Shown here: positions 43,599 to 56,727 of the stretch, piece by piece | How positions within the stretch are numbered: the stretch's first letter is position 1 | Layout: each line of letters opens with the position of its first letter | Source: Isoetes taiwanensis | Taxonomy: Eukaryota; Streptophyta; Lycopodiopsida; Isoetales; Isoetaceae | Assembly: GCA_021234155.1 (NCBI GenBank) | Contig: JAJEKV010000010.1 | Coordinates: forward strand, 24,259,335 to 24,323,334 | Direction of reading: 5' to 3' | Length of the DNA: 64,000 nt | Made by a program: the position numbers and the translations under genes | The notes under the pieces: generated by a model | What the model saw: only the letters and a program-made list of their open reading frames with translations | Told to the model about the DNA's origin: nothing | Databases searched by the model: none

Positions 43599-44290
43599 AT
43601 GTCTTGGTGGCTTGGTGGCTTGCTGGTGGATATCCAGGAAATATCGGAACAGTGCTCAGAATTAATTCAAGAAAGAAATTACGGGTTTCCTACTGAAGAT
43701 CCGAAGGGCATCTCCAGTACCCAAAAGAAAACCCCAAGATATATGGACTGGATAGTATTGAAGACCCGGAGGGCATCTGCAACACAAAATTACACCGATA
43801 GCAAAAATAGTGTCGATGATAAACCCAAGCAAATGGAACATGATGAACCCAAGCAAAAGGGAAAAGATATATGAAAAGATATACGAAAAGATATATGCTC
43901 CTTGCTTATTTTCCCAAAATCACGCGGCCCCTCAGAACGGGCAAATATCGAGATAAGAATCAAGAAAGTGTTGATGTAGAACCAATATTTTTGCATAATA
44001 ACTTTTGGAGATGCTTGAAAGAAAAACAAGAAATTGATCATGAGCCCAAGAGACCCCGGCATGAGGCGCCAGTGTTGATATTTGGGGTTCTTGGCATCAC
44101 CTTGCAGCAGCAGTCCCCACAAGGCTGCCAGAAATGCTCATGGATCAACAAAAGAAGATGGGAAGAACTCCAAGAACAAGAACAAAGCAAAGAATGAACA
44201 AAACAGAATCATATTGATGCTCCAAAAGGAGGTGCTCCAAAACGTGAGCAAAAACCTAAACAATGAGAGGAAATGCTCTCTCTAAATAGT
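43599..44290. other. Open frames without recognisable domain
   Basis: A 91-aa plus-strand frame (43599-43874, MSWWLGGLLVDIQEISEQCS) and a following 108-aa frame (43871-44197) are Lys/Gln/Glu rich at their ends. GAAGAYCCGRAGGGCATCT occurs twice (43697 and 43766). There is no homology I can name, and these may be chance frames. Confidence 0.25.
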
Positions 44291-44488
44291 AGAGCAAAAC
44301 CCTAACCCTAACTGACATCTCACCTTCCACAGATCTAGGCTGAATCTGGGCCATAGATTGTGGGGTCCAATATGACAAATACATGTGGCCTATGCCACCT
44401 ACCACATATGTGGGCTAAATCTGGGCCCTAGATCAAGTGGTCCAATGTGATAAATACATGTGGCCTATGCCACTCATACATATGTTTA
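44291..44488. repeat. 75-bp tandem duplication beside a short telomere-like motif
   Basis: CCCTAACCCTAAC (about 44300) is followed by two copies of a 75-bp unit beginning GCTGAATCTGGGCC at 44339 and GCTAAATCTGGGCC at 44414. Both contain ACATGTGGCCTATGCCAC. No gene is present. Confidence 0.75.
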
Positions 44489-44990
44489 GCCCAAAGGGCT
44501 AACAGGACCTGCATTTTTGTCATTCCGGATAGAACCTGTATTTCTGCCATGCCACGTCAAAGTTATCCCTTTACCTGCCAATTGTAGAAGAAGAGTACAA
44601 TACATAAATCTGCCATGTTCACTATAGGCTTGTACCCTTACTGCCATAATCCTGCTGTCAGCCAATATTTGACAAAGCATTTTATCACTGCCAAGTTGCC
44701 AACAATTTAGGGTGGTCCCAATCTTTTGGAGGCCAACCTTCTTACATTGCAGCATTACCTTAACAAGCAAGCTAGAGTTTCGGGTTAACCAAGGCACCCT
44801 TATGCCATGCCTTAACTTCTTAACACAACCATCATTCTACTACTTAATATGAGAAAACATACATAATCGCACGGGAGATGGTTCAAAAACTTACCTCCAA
44901 GACGAGATAAGGCTCCCATAGAGTAAGTCGCAACAAAAAACTGCTTAAGGGATAAAATTCCCTCTATATGTATACTAACTGCCATTAGTT

Positions 44991-45362
44991 TTAGGCTGTC
45001 CTTTTTCCCCTGCTAGCACCTTCCGAGATAGAGTGCTTATAAAGGACCTCGGCAATAATTCCTGGTTCAAACGAGACCCTCTTTTGCTGTCTTCCCTTCT
45101 TTTTCTTCTCTATGGCACCTGTAAAGGGCTTTGTGACGGGCCAGTCCTCTGCCTCATTTTTTGCTTCAATATCTTCCAAGATGTCAGTGATTTTCTCCAA
45201 GGTGGCTCCCTCTTGAAGGTTGGCTAACTCTTCATTGTAATTCAGTTCCATTCCTTGGGAGCCAGGTGTGCTGCCATGCAAAGTGCTGCCATGCAAGATC
45301 CTTCTATGTTCATCTAACTTGGGTGCAGATTTGTCAAGATCAGATGGGTTGATGCCCACCAT
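44991..45362 (-). CDS. Hypothetical 123-aa ORF
   Basis: A minus-strand frame starting MVGINPSDLDKSAPKLDEHR. The middle is acidic (ITDILEDIEAKNEAEDW), followed by a strongly basic KKKKGRQQKR and RVSFEPGIIAEVLYKH. It could be the tail of a retrotransposon protein or a real small gene. No family is recognised. The remaining DNA from 45363 to 46177 shows nothing. Confidence 0.3.
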   Translation of the reverse strand: MVGINPSDLDKSAPKLDEHRRILHGSTLHGSTPGSQGMELNYNEELANLQEGATLEKITDILEDIEAKNEAEDWPVTKPFTGAIEKKKKGRQQKRVSFEPGIIAEVLYKHSISEGASRGKRTA

Positions 45363-46177
45363 GGCACTGGTCAGGGCAACTCGGCTGGTTGAATCCGGCT
45401 CTCATTTCTTTCATAACTCATTATGATGGTTTAAATTCTAGGCGAAGTTTCCCACACTGGACTCCGCCTTTATTTTGTTATTTTAAATCTTTCTCTTTCT
45501 TATGATGCCGGGACTCCGGTTTTCATCTTAGAAGTCATTTGAACAATACTGCCTTGTTTCTATAATTACATTTAGTAATACTTCCATTCCATGTATCTAC
45601 ACACTCTAATGTGGCATGTTTTTATATGCTGCATTACTTGCTGTTGAGAGCCCTATTTAAGCTTCAACAAGGGTCTTTATAGGTAGGATATCTTACTCTT
45701 TCAAACCTTGTGAAGGAGAAGAAGATAGGGCACGCATTTTTATTGATTGATTTTATTGTATATGGATATGCAATTCATAGGAGGACAAAGCCATGGTTTT
45801 ACTATTTCTTGATTTGTTAGAGTTCAAAGTTACAACGTTGTTGACTCTAAGATTTGGAATATTTTGCAGACCAATCTTGTTTTGTTCGAAGATGGATCCC
45901 AAAGATGGATTATGTGATTGAATTATTTGCTTCATTGGTTGATATTTGCTCTAGCATGTAGCGCAGAATTTTGAAGAAGGTTATTTATTCTGGGACTGCA
46001 ATTTTCATGGCAATTTTATCTCAACGGTTGTATTGTATAAAAGGTTTATTGGATTCTCCAGTTCTTCTGTCAACATTACAGATAATGCCCTTGAACTTGC
46101 CTTGCATTTTATATTCCTTTTAATTAAGATGGATGTTGTGCTTGTATTTGAAATGATGCCTCAAAAGTGTTCTTGTT

Positions 46178-46378
46178 TCATGCCACTTTAAAGCGGGCAC
46201 AGCCATGACCAACGACTAGAACATTTTTGCTGCCTTCTTTCCTTAGTAGCAGCCATGGCGCTACAGGATCACCTCCAGCAAAGGAGAAGAGCTCAGAGCC
46301 AGAAACCATTTCAAGCTTTGTGTCCAAATCATTTCTAAAACCAGGAGCTAGGAGCACCATCTCACCTCTGCAGTGCCC
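46178..46378 (-). pseudogene. Isolated exon-like segment, unrecognised
   Basis: After an acceptor-like CACTGCAG the minus strand reads EMVLLAPGFRNDLDTKLEMV, SGSELFSFAGGDPVAPWLLL and RKEGSKNVLVVGHGCARF. This has the balanced composition of a real exon. No neighbours in frame are found, so it is probably a stranded or captured exon. The 46391-47180 stretch after it has no gene. Confidence 0.35.
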
Positions 46379-47677
46379 TGGTGTGTTTTTCTCAGAAGTT
46401 TAACAATTGGTTTTTCATGTAGTGAACATAATGCAGAGAGACTTAATAACAATTTATGGTTGGTTTGTACTTTATGCAGATATGTGAGGAGCAAGCATGT
46501 CCAAGCCAGTAAAAAATGAGCAGCTTAAGTTCTCTAATGAAAGCAGAGATATAATCAAGTATCACTAAACAAATCTATAAACAATAAGGTTGTGCGTGAG
46601 TAAGGATGTAGGTTGTCTGTTATACAAACACTTTCAGAACATATCACAACAAGACGGTACCGCTTATGCGTAAAACCTCTTTCATGAAAACCTTTTGTAC
46701 ATGTTATTTCTAACCTCTTCTACATGTTCTTTCTGGATGTCAGTAGGGCAGGCTTGGGGTAGAGGTTAGGTGGTCTCAGATTGGAATTTTTTACATTGTT
46801 AGTTTCGTGGAGTGGGGAGGGGCTCGGTGAAAACACTTGTGTTTTATCAGAATGATTGGAACCTGGAGCTTTTGATTTCGTTGTCGGGCACCAAATTCCT
46901 AAGGTTTTTGTTTGGGCAGGAATCCTTCTTTTTCATGTTTTTATCGCTTGCATGTTTTATGCTTTGCACTTTGCTGGCTCGTCTTGTTTAACTATGGAAT
47001 GAACCTTCTCATGCTATGGAGATAAAAGAATATGCATTTTTTTATAGTCTATGGTAACGTAACTACTAAGTGGACTTGTGATGTCAACTATATAAACTAT
47101 TGTACAAATTGTTATCCTAACATGAATAAATTTAAAACCATTAGAGATTACTTTTGCAATTAATTTTTGGCCAGGAACAGAGACGCAGGAGCCGCAATGT
47201 GGTAGTGCGAGGCCTGATGGAGGAGTCGGGAGAACATCTCACTTCCCACCCTCCGCATAAATCTTGACCGGATGATGTTCCCAAAGACTGTGACCATTGA
47301 AAGGCGAAGCCGCCATGGAATTCACCGGACGCCTCGTGGTCATCTTCACGCTTGAGAGCGCAAGGTGAGCGGGTAGCCATCCCGCCGGCCGGAAGTTGAA
47401 GGGGACGGCTCAGACGCTGACCGACTTTGACCCCAAAGACAAAGAAGAGACCCGGCGGAGGAGGGCCAAAGTCGTGGATTGCCGCAGCACATGGAGGGGC
47501 AGCGGGTTGGTCCGGGAAGGATGCGGGAATTGTGCAGCCAAACAGGATGTGCACTCCCGCCCCTCGAAGTCCCTCTCGAGGCGCCCCAGCCGCACGTGCA
47601 TCCACATCTTCCGCTTCCCCCGGGACCACCACTACCACCGACCGGCGGCGTATGCATGCCACTAAATAGGGATCGCG

Positions 47678-48330
47678 GCTCCGCGTGGTATCCCGGAATT
47701 GCCGTGGCTTTCCATGGCGTAAGGGGAGGCCTCATTCCGCCGCCATGGACATGGACCTTTATCTTCCCTCATGGAAACATGGGAACATGCCGGGTCACAA
47801 AGCTACCGATTTGCCAGATACCGGCCACACTCGGCCTTCAATGAGTGCACCGGAAAACGAGGACACGGAGGAATTATGTTGTTACTACCTGCATGCCTCT
47901 TTGGCCCACCTGGCTCTCCCTCAGGCGCATTGTGCACAACAGATAACTGTGGGTACGAAGTGTAACCGCCGATGGCAGCCCCTTTGTGGCGGTTTTGCTA
48001 TTTCCCACATGCCGAGAGCAACTTTTACCACACGCACTTTGATGTGGACAAAGTGTGAGCCCTATGTCGCATCTATATGATGACATACAAGAGTACGCAT
48101 AATTGGGCAAGGTCATGTTGTTGGAGATTTCAATGCGCCGCGACAGGGGCAGAGCAGATCCCAAAATACCGCGACTCTCCCCAGTCGAGGATGTGTTGCA
48201 AATGGACCCCGCAGAGATGGTTTGGCCAAGGGCGCCGATGACGCCTTCCGTGACATGGTATGGCCGCCAACCGGGCAAAGATCTTTGACCCGGTCATTTG
48301 CAATGGTCGGCATTGGGTCAGCCCCTCCAC
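47678..48330 (+). pseudogene. LINE endonuclease domain
   Basis: It starts LRVVSRNCRGF (the usual LxVxxWNCRG, with Trp replaced by Arg) at about 47678. It later has HVVGDFNAPRQG at about 48112, the conserved GDFNA loop with the catalytic Asp and Asn of AP-type endonucleases, which nick target DNA to prime insertion. The intervening frames are shifted. Confidence 0.7.
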
Positions 48331-48899
48331 CGCCACTTGCAGAGATGAGAACTGGGGGCTGCACCTTCGGGGTGGTGGATTACGCGGTTAGCGGACGAGC
48401 AATGCCTTCTCTTGATCACTCGCTTCAAGTTCCGGACAAAAGGGCCGAGATGAGGAAGTAGACCCACCATCACCGTTTGCAGATAGATTGGCAGCCAACC
48501 GAGCACCCATTGCCCCAACACCCCATGTACCACGGTTAAGGCTCGATCTATGATCATGCGGCAGCCTATGCGAGGATGCTTGAGCATGAGCCGCCGGGAG
48601 TGCCGCAACTCCCCACACTTCAACAACAGACGCCCAAACCAACCAGCCCTTCCGAGGGTAGGGGATGATGCTTTGGGAGAGGCCGCCGACGATCCACGTG
48701 GGCTCGCAACCACCTTCCCCACAATCACCGGTTCGATGACGAATGTCGGAGTCGAAACGATGGTTCGCCAAGTGCCGGACCCCACCATTCGCCTCAAGCA
48801 GTCACCGGCCAATACCGCCCTTCCTCAAGACCAAGAAAGCTGTGTACCTTATGAGCACCAAAGAATGATGTTTGGTCTTCTAGACCGCCACCCTAGGGC

Positions 48900-50628
48900 C
48901 TTCTCGAGAAAGGTCTTGAGTAAGCCCGCACAAGACACCCTACGTGAAATATTATTCGAACAATGGGTGAGATACTTAACAAATGTGATGACCCAATGGG
49001 AAGCGGGCACCAAGCATTCTCCAATGCATGTGCCTAGCACCGGGTCATTAACAAGGGGATGTCATAATGGGCCCGCAACGCCGCTAATGGGAAGGCAGCA
49101 GATTTGGATGGTATGCGTGTAGAGCTTCTCAAGTGGGCCGGGCCCCCAATGGTGTCGGTTCTCACAACACTCTTCAACAGTGGCATTGCAAGAAGGTTTC
49201 CCCGCGACCGACTACCAAAGAGTTGTGCCCATATACAAAGTGGGGACCCCCACGCCCACCAACTATCGCATTCATTATGGTCGGTTCTGTTTTGCCAAGT
49301 TGCTTGCCAGATTCTTGAGCGTTTTAATCGATACTTTGGGCGAGGATGGAGAAGTGCGGCTCACGCTAGTGCAAAGCTCGCCCCGCATTCTACTATTGAC
49401 CATATCTTCACTGCTAACACTCATAGAAGATAGCCGGAATCAACGCCGTAACTGATCGCTGTTTTGTGGATTTCGCAAAGCTTTTTTGACACACGCTGCC
49501 TCGATAAGTTGTGGGATAGACCGAGACAGCCTAGGGACCCCGGCCGACTTGCGTAATGCCATATACGCACTATACCAGGCTTGCTCCGGCCGCCTCACAC
49601 CGTCGGGGGAGCCCGTTGTTAGTAGCATGGGGTGCGCCTGTATTTGCCCCTCTCATCCCCCGCCTTCTGGGCTTGGCATTGACCAGCTAGAAGAATGGCT
49701 ACCGAAAGCACGGGGGGGAGGCCAGCTTGATGCACCACATAACCGCAACTCATATATGCCGATGATGTTGACCTGCGCCGCGATATACCCCTGCAGGACA
49801 TGCAACGCCACCTAGATGCTTTGGACACTTTCTCGCCAATTCACCGACATGAGAGTTAACTTGGCTAAGACAAGGGTGTCAGCTGGTCCCATCATCCCAA
49901 GATCCACGCCTTTCCCTCATTCACTTACCGGGGGTGTAGTGGAGGTGGGCTCAGCCTTTATAAGTATTTGGGCATTGAGTTTTCTACTACCACACATTGG
50001 GATGCATCCATCGTTACGGGTCACCGCAGTCGGAAAGCCCTCAGATGCAATGCAAAACAACAAATACAAGGTAGAGTCAGATGCATGGGGGTCACCAGCA
50101 CACTTGTTCGTGGCCTTGGTTGAACCGGTCCTCCTCTATGGGGCGAAGTGGGGGGGCTGATATCCCTCACCACTTGGAACCATCTAGAGCATGTACGTAA
50201 GGCCTTTTGGCCCGGGCAATCGGGAGGAAATCCACGGTCCCATATCGATCTTGCTCCGTGAGATGTGCTTCCTTCCATTACAGAGGGTGCTACCGAGCTG
50301 CCACATTATTTACTTCCGTAAGGTGGTGGCTATGGATGAAGCCCGCCGCCCAACCTTGCTTTGGCAGTTGGCGATGGGCCCCAAAACTCAAAGCCCGCGG
50401 AAAGGCAAGCAAGCCTGGTTCTCGCTATGGAATGTGCAGCACACGATGTGGACCAAAGTGCATACACCGGCGAACGGCCGCCTTGAAGCAAGATTTGATG
50501 CTTGCTTCATGGCCAAGCTTTGGGATGCAGAGGCTGGTCACATGTCAAGGTGGCAAATTATCGACGCCAGGTTAATCCCATGCTCACGAGGGGCCCACAC
50601 CACCACCCGCGCATCCATCTACCCATGA
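48900..50628 (+). pseudogene. LINE reverse transcriptase domain
   Basis: The pieces in order are NGKAADLDGMRVELLKWAGP (about 49085), VVPIYKVGTPTPTNYRI (about 49210), FAKLLARFLSVLIDTLGEDG, VDFAKLF/FRKAF (about 49470), LGTPADLRNAIYALYQACSG, SGEPVVSSMG, LGIDQLEEWL and the catalytic IYADDVDL (about 49753). The thumb follows as MRVNLAKTR, then YKYLGIEFS. LARAIGRKSTVPYRSC and the C-terminal segment reach about 50628. Catalytic Asp pairs are still visible, but at least five frame changes are present. Confidence 0.78.
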
Positions 50629-51137
50629 AAAGCATTGTGGTGATTGCTTCCATTCAAGACAGGTGCACACCACCTCCGCATTGAGACATCGCGGAGATGG
50701 ATTTGGGAGCCGCTGAGGAGGAGAGTCCGGGCCGCCAACAGGGCGCCATTGAGGATGAAAGTCACGCCTCCGTGCCAGGCCCGCGCATTTGAGCATATCC
50801 GGCTCGGTATGCTTGCTAGTTGTGCCCCATCGTGCCTTGCATGAGCTACCGGAGCACGGCCTCCGTAGGGCTTGTTGGGATCGTACTCCGGAGGTAATGG
50901 ATACGCCGGACTCGCTTATGCCCCCCGTCCCACATTAACCTCACCGCATTTGTGATTATGTATATAACTGCAAAGATGTCAAAGATCCTTATTGCTACTA
51001 AGGTTTTTCCTAAAACCCTTCTGGGCGGGGTTTTTAATCCTCGGTAGTAATAACGCCTTCTTCTTTTTACTTGGGTCCCATAGGCCAGCTTGGTCTCCTC
51101 GTGGACTATAAAAATCATATTCTATTCTATTCTATTT

Positions 51138-52338
51138 ACTCACAAGGCAAAGATCACGCTATTTGACCGATGGTCTTGCAATCATGAAGACTAAGATCCA
51201 AGTGCTACAAGAGAATATCTACGGTACTAGGGCAGTTTGACTTAATTTCTAAGACTTGATCCGCACGTAATAGTTACTTAAACTAGCCTACCTCGATAGG
51301 AATACTGCAGTAAACGTTGCTTTAATTGTTTTATCTAGGAACTAAAATAAATCATAATATATTTATTCAAGCATGTTCATCCATGTGTCAAGAAGCAAGT
51401 CTTTCTCTTTCTCCACACTAAAAATATAGGGATGATCCTTTTCAACAATTGGAAAGAGTTTACAATTGCAAAAAGACCGTTTGGAAATTTTATCATCAGG
51501 ATTTAATGGATTTACTTGCAAAAATGCGGACAAAGAAGCATCAATGGTTAATGATAGGGGAATCATATTTGGATAGACCATCTTGATTAATGCGAATTAG
51601 AGACTGTTGATTTGAATCGAATGACTATAGATAGGATAGATGGCCTTGCCGGGGAATCATGTGTAGTAGTTTGACCTAGTCATATACAGGGACACTGAAA
51701 AAATTGCTGATACAAGAAAGTGTAAGGTAAAACAAAAACACAATAGATTAGCTGATTGCAAATGCATCGCTTTTGCGTGCATGTAACATGTTTGCATTTA
51801 GCATATCATTTTGCAGATTATGTAATTTGTTTTCACATATCGACGCGGAAGTGTGAGCCGCATTCATGTACCGATTGCTCATATCACGGGTTTGCTAAGG
51901 TATAGAAACTGCTAAGGCTAAACCATCAAATGTTTTTACAACGTCTTCTGCTTCTGCTACCTGAACGGGTTTACACTTTCGATAAGCATATTTAATGAAG
52001 CTCGGGTTGCATAAGTTCGCCCCTGTGATTGTTGAACTTGACTAGATTAGTGGAACGACTAAGTGCAGTGTTTTAAGAGTTCGCTTACGCATCTCCAAAG
52101 AACAATCAAAAGAATATTGCTACAGTTATATTCGTTGTTTGCTGACTTTCAGGAACTTATATGAAATGAATTTTGCCAGGAATAACTGACTCTACCAAAT
52201 CAACTGTGAAGAAACACACTCTTATTTTAGGACTCAGCAAGCGCATTACTTATAGTTCTTACTCCTCACGATTCCTGTTATGTACACATTTTTGCTTGGG
52301 AGCCTCTTCATGTGAATCATTTTGTTTCTCTATTTCAG
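51138..52338. other. Non-coding stretch
   Basis: No gene is recognised. It ends with TTTCTCTATTTCAG, the acceptor of the exon below. Confidence 0.4.
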
Positions 52339-52472
52339 GAACACCACACGCTTACACTCACCTGCCCAACGTGACTTCACCTATTCTTCCAGCGCCGACG
52401 GATCCTACCTCCTACCAAATACCAATGCCTAATGCCAAGCGTCATCCACAGATTGTGGCAAGCACAAGCTAG
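52339..52472 (+). pseudogene. Terminal-exon-like segment, unrecognised
   Basis: After the acceptor TTCTCTATTTCAG the frame reads GTPHAYTHLPNVTSPILPAP, TDPTSYQIPMPNAKRHPQIV and ASTS-stop. The Pro-rich but protein-like wording and good acceptor suggest the last exon of a gene, with a possible 3' UTR to about 52640. Upstream exons are not recognised, so it may be a stray exon. Confidence 0.35.
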
Positions 52473-55400
52473 GGGCATGGCACCATATCAGGGACCATAT
52501 TTACCTTACATATGCTGAATTGGCCAGCCCTGTTCTTGTTTCTCTTCTGTTCTTGTTTTTCTTCTGCATCTGCATATATATGTAGGAGAAATGAGTATAT
52601 TCATACATAATTTGCAAACATCCTCTGCTCTTGTAATTACTGGGAATCCCAATACACATTCTTATCCTTCATAATCGAAGGCATAGAATGATAGATTGTC
52701 GATTGTCTCTTTATGTAAAAATAAAACTGTTTAGTCACTTTCCCCGCCAACGCTAGGTAATTGGTTTGTATGTCCCACCAGGACAAACGCCCTTCGCGGA
52801 CATCCGAGATGACCTCGGTAACCTCTTTAATCGAACACGGACTTGTGCCCCTTGTATCTCTCTCACGCATCGTAATGCATTCGCCGATACAAAGTCCACA
52901 AAGCTATTGCGAATGGCACACCAAGCTCATCGGGTCCGAAAGCATATCTCTTTGCCTATTGTTGTCCCCGTGGACATCTATTTTAGTTGCAATGCTCGCT
53001 TCTAGTAAGAGAGAAAGAGATCTTTCTTGCCAAGACCTCCAAACTTTCCTTCGTACTAATGGGAACACAAGACATTTGATAGGGGCAACTAAAGATGGGA
53101 ACCGAATACATTGTATTGCTCGCTGGGTCGATATAGAAGTTGTGCTCAAATAGGCAATATATAATGCTCTATGCCAAATGATGGTTCAATAACGATGGGG
53201 TAAAGGTCCTTTGATGAACTTTTGGTCTCCGCTTTGGAGATGGAGATGATCATCTCTTTAGTGATAATGACAGCTTCCCCCCCAGGCTACACACAATGTT
53301 AAGGGTGCTTGGCCATCATACTCAAGCTTTGCCTTCATTTCTAAAGTCGCTTCTTTCCGCCAAAGCCCCAAGAAAATCAAGACATTAGCAAAATATATTA
53401 ATCTAAAATAAAATTTTCTTCCAAAAGATGACCCGCAAAGCTTCCCTCGACAATCTTCTCGATTCTTTTGAAAGCAACCCCAAGCTCTTTCTTGTTTGAC
53501 ACTACCGATATTTCGTCGAAAAGGTTATTTTGAGTGTTAGAAATGCAATAATCACCGCAGAGGACCGATTGAAAAACAACACCTCTATATCCTTCGTTGC
53601 TCGTAATATTTTTCATGAGCCACCAAGTCCACCTTACTAGCATCCTATAGAAGGACCAATTCGATATTGAAAACGATAATACTCACTAAAGCTTATAATC
53701 AAGACTCACAAGATGTGCTTTCAAGTCATATGCCGATCTATCTCGCTAAGCCAACACATTCAATCCATCCATGTGAGCATTCAATTTCAAAGATCCCAAC
53801 AATCTGCTGATAGTGAGCCATTTCATTGGCTAAATGTTGACGGAAGCTTAGCCCTGCTCTTATCAATACCAAGGGAAGTAAGAAACAAGTACGCCCGCCC
53901 AATGAAATACCCCAACGCCTCATTGTTGATTATATCCCGAGAGAAAGCCAAGATGAGAAGAAATGGTATAAAGAATCATTACAATAAGAACACAAAAAAT
54001 TACTTTTTCAACAAATTTTTCCAAGGTGAGATTTAGTAGGGCCTTTCATTGTTGTCTGCTCATCCCTTTGATATAAAAGGAACTCTAGATCAGCTACAGA
54101 CTTGAATTTTGGATGATTTATCATTTGGATCAACAAAATGTTCAATTTCAAGAAGAGTAAACTCACTGACTCTTAGTAGCCCTTTGCCTTGGTGCACTCA
54201 GAAAGATGCAAGTCAAAATGACTTGTGTTTATGTATCCAAACAATTTTTTCTTAACACATGCACCTTAACATGACGTGATGTGATGTCAATTAAGTGTCA
54301 ACCTCATTACTTAAATGCTTGACCAATTTAGGCCGCAAAGAAATGGAAGTTTGTTTCCATTATAATAGTATAGATCTTTAAAGTTTACAAAAGTTCCCTG
54401 GGCGGTTTTCGGACGCAAGTACCTACATGGACAAATAAACAGCTTTGTATAACGAGTTGAAATTGCAACCGATAAACATGTACAAATTAAAAAGCACGCA
54501 CTGTGCAAGGTCCCTGTTGGGCCAATGGAGGTCGCAAACATTAAGTTAAAGGGGAATGGATCGAGAGGTCATTCTTCGCTTCGAGCCTTGATTCCATACT
54601 ACTTTAATCTTTTGACCAAGCCGCTCACTGGTCAACTCATCTAAAGTCGCCAAAACACTACCAATTCATGCTTTTTTTTTCTTGTGGCATGTTTGGATTC
54701 TTTTCCAAGGTTTCTTTTTAACATAATCTTTAAGAAGGTGGTCTGCCCTAAAGCAAGAGCCTTCTTTTCTCATCTTTTAACCATAAGATCGTTGAACTTA
54801 TCCACATGACCTCGATGCCTTAAAAACAACCCCTGAGTAACATTGGGTAATCTAATTCCAAAGATATTCTCCTCCGTAACAAAATGCCGTGGGTAAAATG
54901 ACATGCAAATTATAAAGGAATCCAAGTGAAGCTAAACCTAATTCTAGAGCAAGATGATTTCCAAGAATTACAAGGAAAATAGGTTACCCGCTCCGTAAGG
55001 CAAGAACATTGGCTTTAATCAAGATCCCGAGGTCCATAATCATATAAACCAAATGACGCCGATAAATCTTGAATGATCGGAGATAGAAGAGTCTTCTTTC
55101 CAATGCATTTGTGGATCGCCGGCGAAAAACTTTCCCCGAATCGCTCGGGTTGACAGACCAAAGGGAGCCCCCGAGGCATTTCAATCGCCTAGCCATAGGT
55201 TTTCAGTGTATATGTTCAATGCGCAGAATGCACTTCCTTTTTAAGTCTTCGTATAAGAATCTTAAAAAACTTACTAAAGAAAACCAGAGCAAATGCCATC
55301 TTACTGCAAGAGCTTGTCTCTGACAACTGGCTTAAGATCTTCGCCCCAAAGACCATCGATTATCGAGGAAAAGTCGCCATTTCGCAAGATGTGGAACGCT

Positions 55401-56507
55401 GGCAAGCATTCTCCCCAACGCGCCAATACACGCTGGAATTTCCCTTAATTTTCTGTGACCGTCGATTAAATCTAACGATGGAAAGTGCATCCACGTGGAA
55501 AAAAGTCCTAGTTGGCAGCAACGTGGACACTCTAGAATTGCTTCAAAGTGTCCACTTGCGTTTGTGCAAACGTGCTAAAAAAAATGAGAGCTGCATAGTC
55601 TGTGTTTATCACAAGTCTCGCTTAAATGTACAGTGAAGAACGAAACACAAGAAACCATCTTCATTTAGGAAAATATGACATGAAGCTGTGCGATTCCTTT
55701 GGAAAAACATGGCATGCAGATGCTTGCACATCTGTCATATAACTCCACCGGAAGCAGATGCTTGCACATGCGACGTTAGGGATGGAAATTAAAAATCACA
55801 GGAAGGTTGAAACTAACCAGATTTGGTAGTACCTAAATGACAAGCAAGACTAGAATGATGAAAGAGTTTGTTGAGAAACCAATGATGAATGTTTTGACAT
55901 TCAATTGTCTGATGGACCAGTGCCATGATGCTGTTTGATCTAATTAAGGATATTACACGACAATCTTTAGTTATAAATATATTCATGTTAAGCATTTTTG
56001 AATCATAACAGTCTAAGTAGTACAGCAAGCAGAACAGAGAAAATGAGCATGTTTCTTTTAAGTGCCATTGATATGCAGCAATTATGAAAAATCTGAGAAC
56101 AAAAGAATACAAGAAATGTATCTTAAGGAATGACGTACCCGTCAATTCCGTTTAAGGAAATGGGTCTGATATTCTGAAGCAGGTTCCCCTTGTTGCTTAT
56201 ATCCTTGGAAATAAGTCTAGAATGCACCAATTTCCACCTTTTCAGCTGAGACGGTTCTCAATACCCATTACATTGATGCACAGAGTTAAGACAAGGTTTC
56301 AGCATCAGATTCAATAGCATTGAGGGCTTAGAACTCTAGAATAGATCTTTAAAAGAAGTGGATATACATAGCAAAGAATGAAGGAAGGAAAAATCATATT
56401 TGAAAGCCCAGAGTAGAACTGTATTTAGCAGTAGGGCAGGCTTGGGGCAAAGGAGGGTGGCGACAAAAGGAAGAAAGGTAAGATGAGATGTGACAGAAAT
56501 TAAAAAG
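52473..56507. other. Unrecognised region with scattered coding-like remnants
   Basis: Minus-strand frames at 53398-53643, 53738-53923 and 54984-55196 and a plus-strand frame at 52761-53153 look like protein but lack firm motifs. They may be decayed LINE pieces. Otherwise AT-rich DNA without RNA genes or clear repeats. Confidence 0.3.
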
Positions 56508-56560
56508 CAAGAATAAAATAGATTTTTTAATGTCCATGGAGACCAAGAGGTCATGGGACA
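56508..56560 (-). mobile_element. LINE 3' tail (minus strand)
   Basis: The minus strand reads TGTCCCATGACCTCTTGGTC, TCCATGGACATTAAAAAATC and an AT-rich ATTTTATTCT tail. This is a diverged copy of the tail at 51073 and 58376. The body before it is 5'-truncated. Confidence 0.65.
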
Positions 56561-56670
56561 CATACAATAGGCTAGTACAACCATTACTACTAGGATTAAA
56601 AAACCCATGCAGTCACTTATAAGTGTGTTGTTGTTGAAGGCCATGGACGTTGTTTCTCAGAATGCTTTCC

Positions 56671-56727
56671 TCCCATAGGCCGATTGGCCTCCGTGGACGA
56701 TAAAAAAAAACCTTCCTTCCTTCCTCC
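56671..56727 (+). mobile_element. LINE 3' tail (plus strand)
   Basis: TCCCATAGGCCGATTGGCCT, CCGTGGACGATAAAAAAAAA and a (CCTT)n tail. It lies 110 bp from the inverted tail at 56508. Confidence 0.7.

Larger units (their letters stand above)
47180..51137 (+). mobile_element. Decayed non-LTR retrotransposon (LINE)
   Basis: A GC-rich unit. It has an N-terminal basic/Ser/Pro region (about 47396-47670), an apurinic-type endonuclease, a reverse transcriptase and a 3' UTR ending in GGGTCCCATAGGCC ... GTGGACTATAAAAATC and (ATTCT)n. Frameshifts are frequent. The 5' border is approximate. The tail repeat is shared with four other shorter copies in the window. Confidence 0.78.

Noticed and set aside
44291-44315. 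Telomere-like CCCTAACCCTAAC
   Set aside because: Only two units, too short to be an interstitial telomere; likely chance.
47141-48812. Minus-strand ORFs opposite the LINE (up to 173 aa)
   Set aside because: They are antisense shadows of GC-rich LINE coding sequence; endonuclease motifs are on the plus strand.
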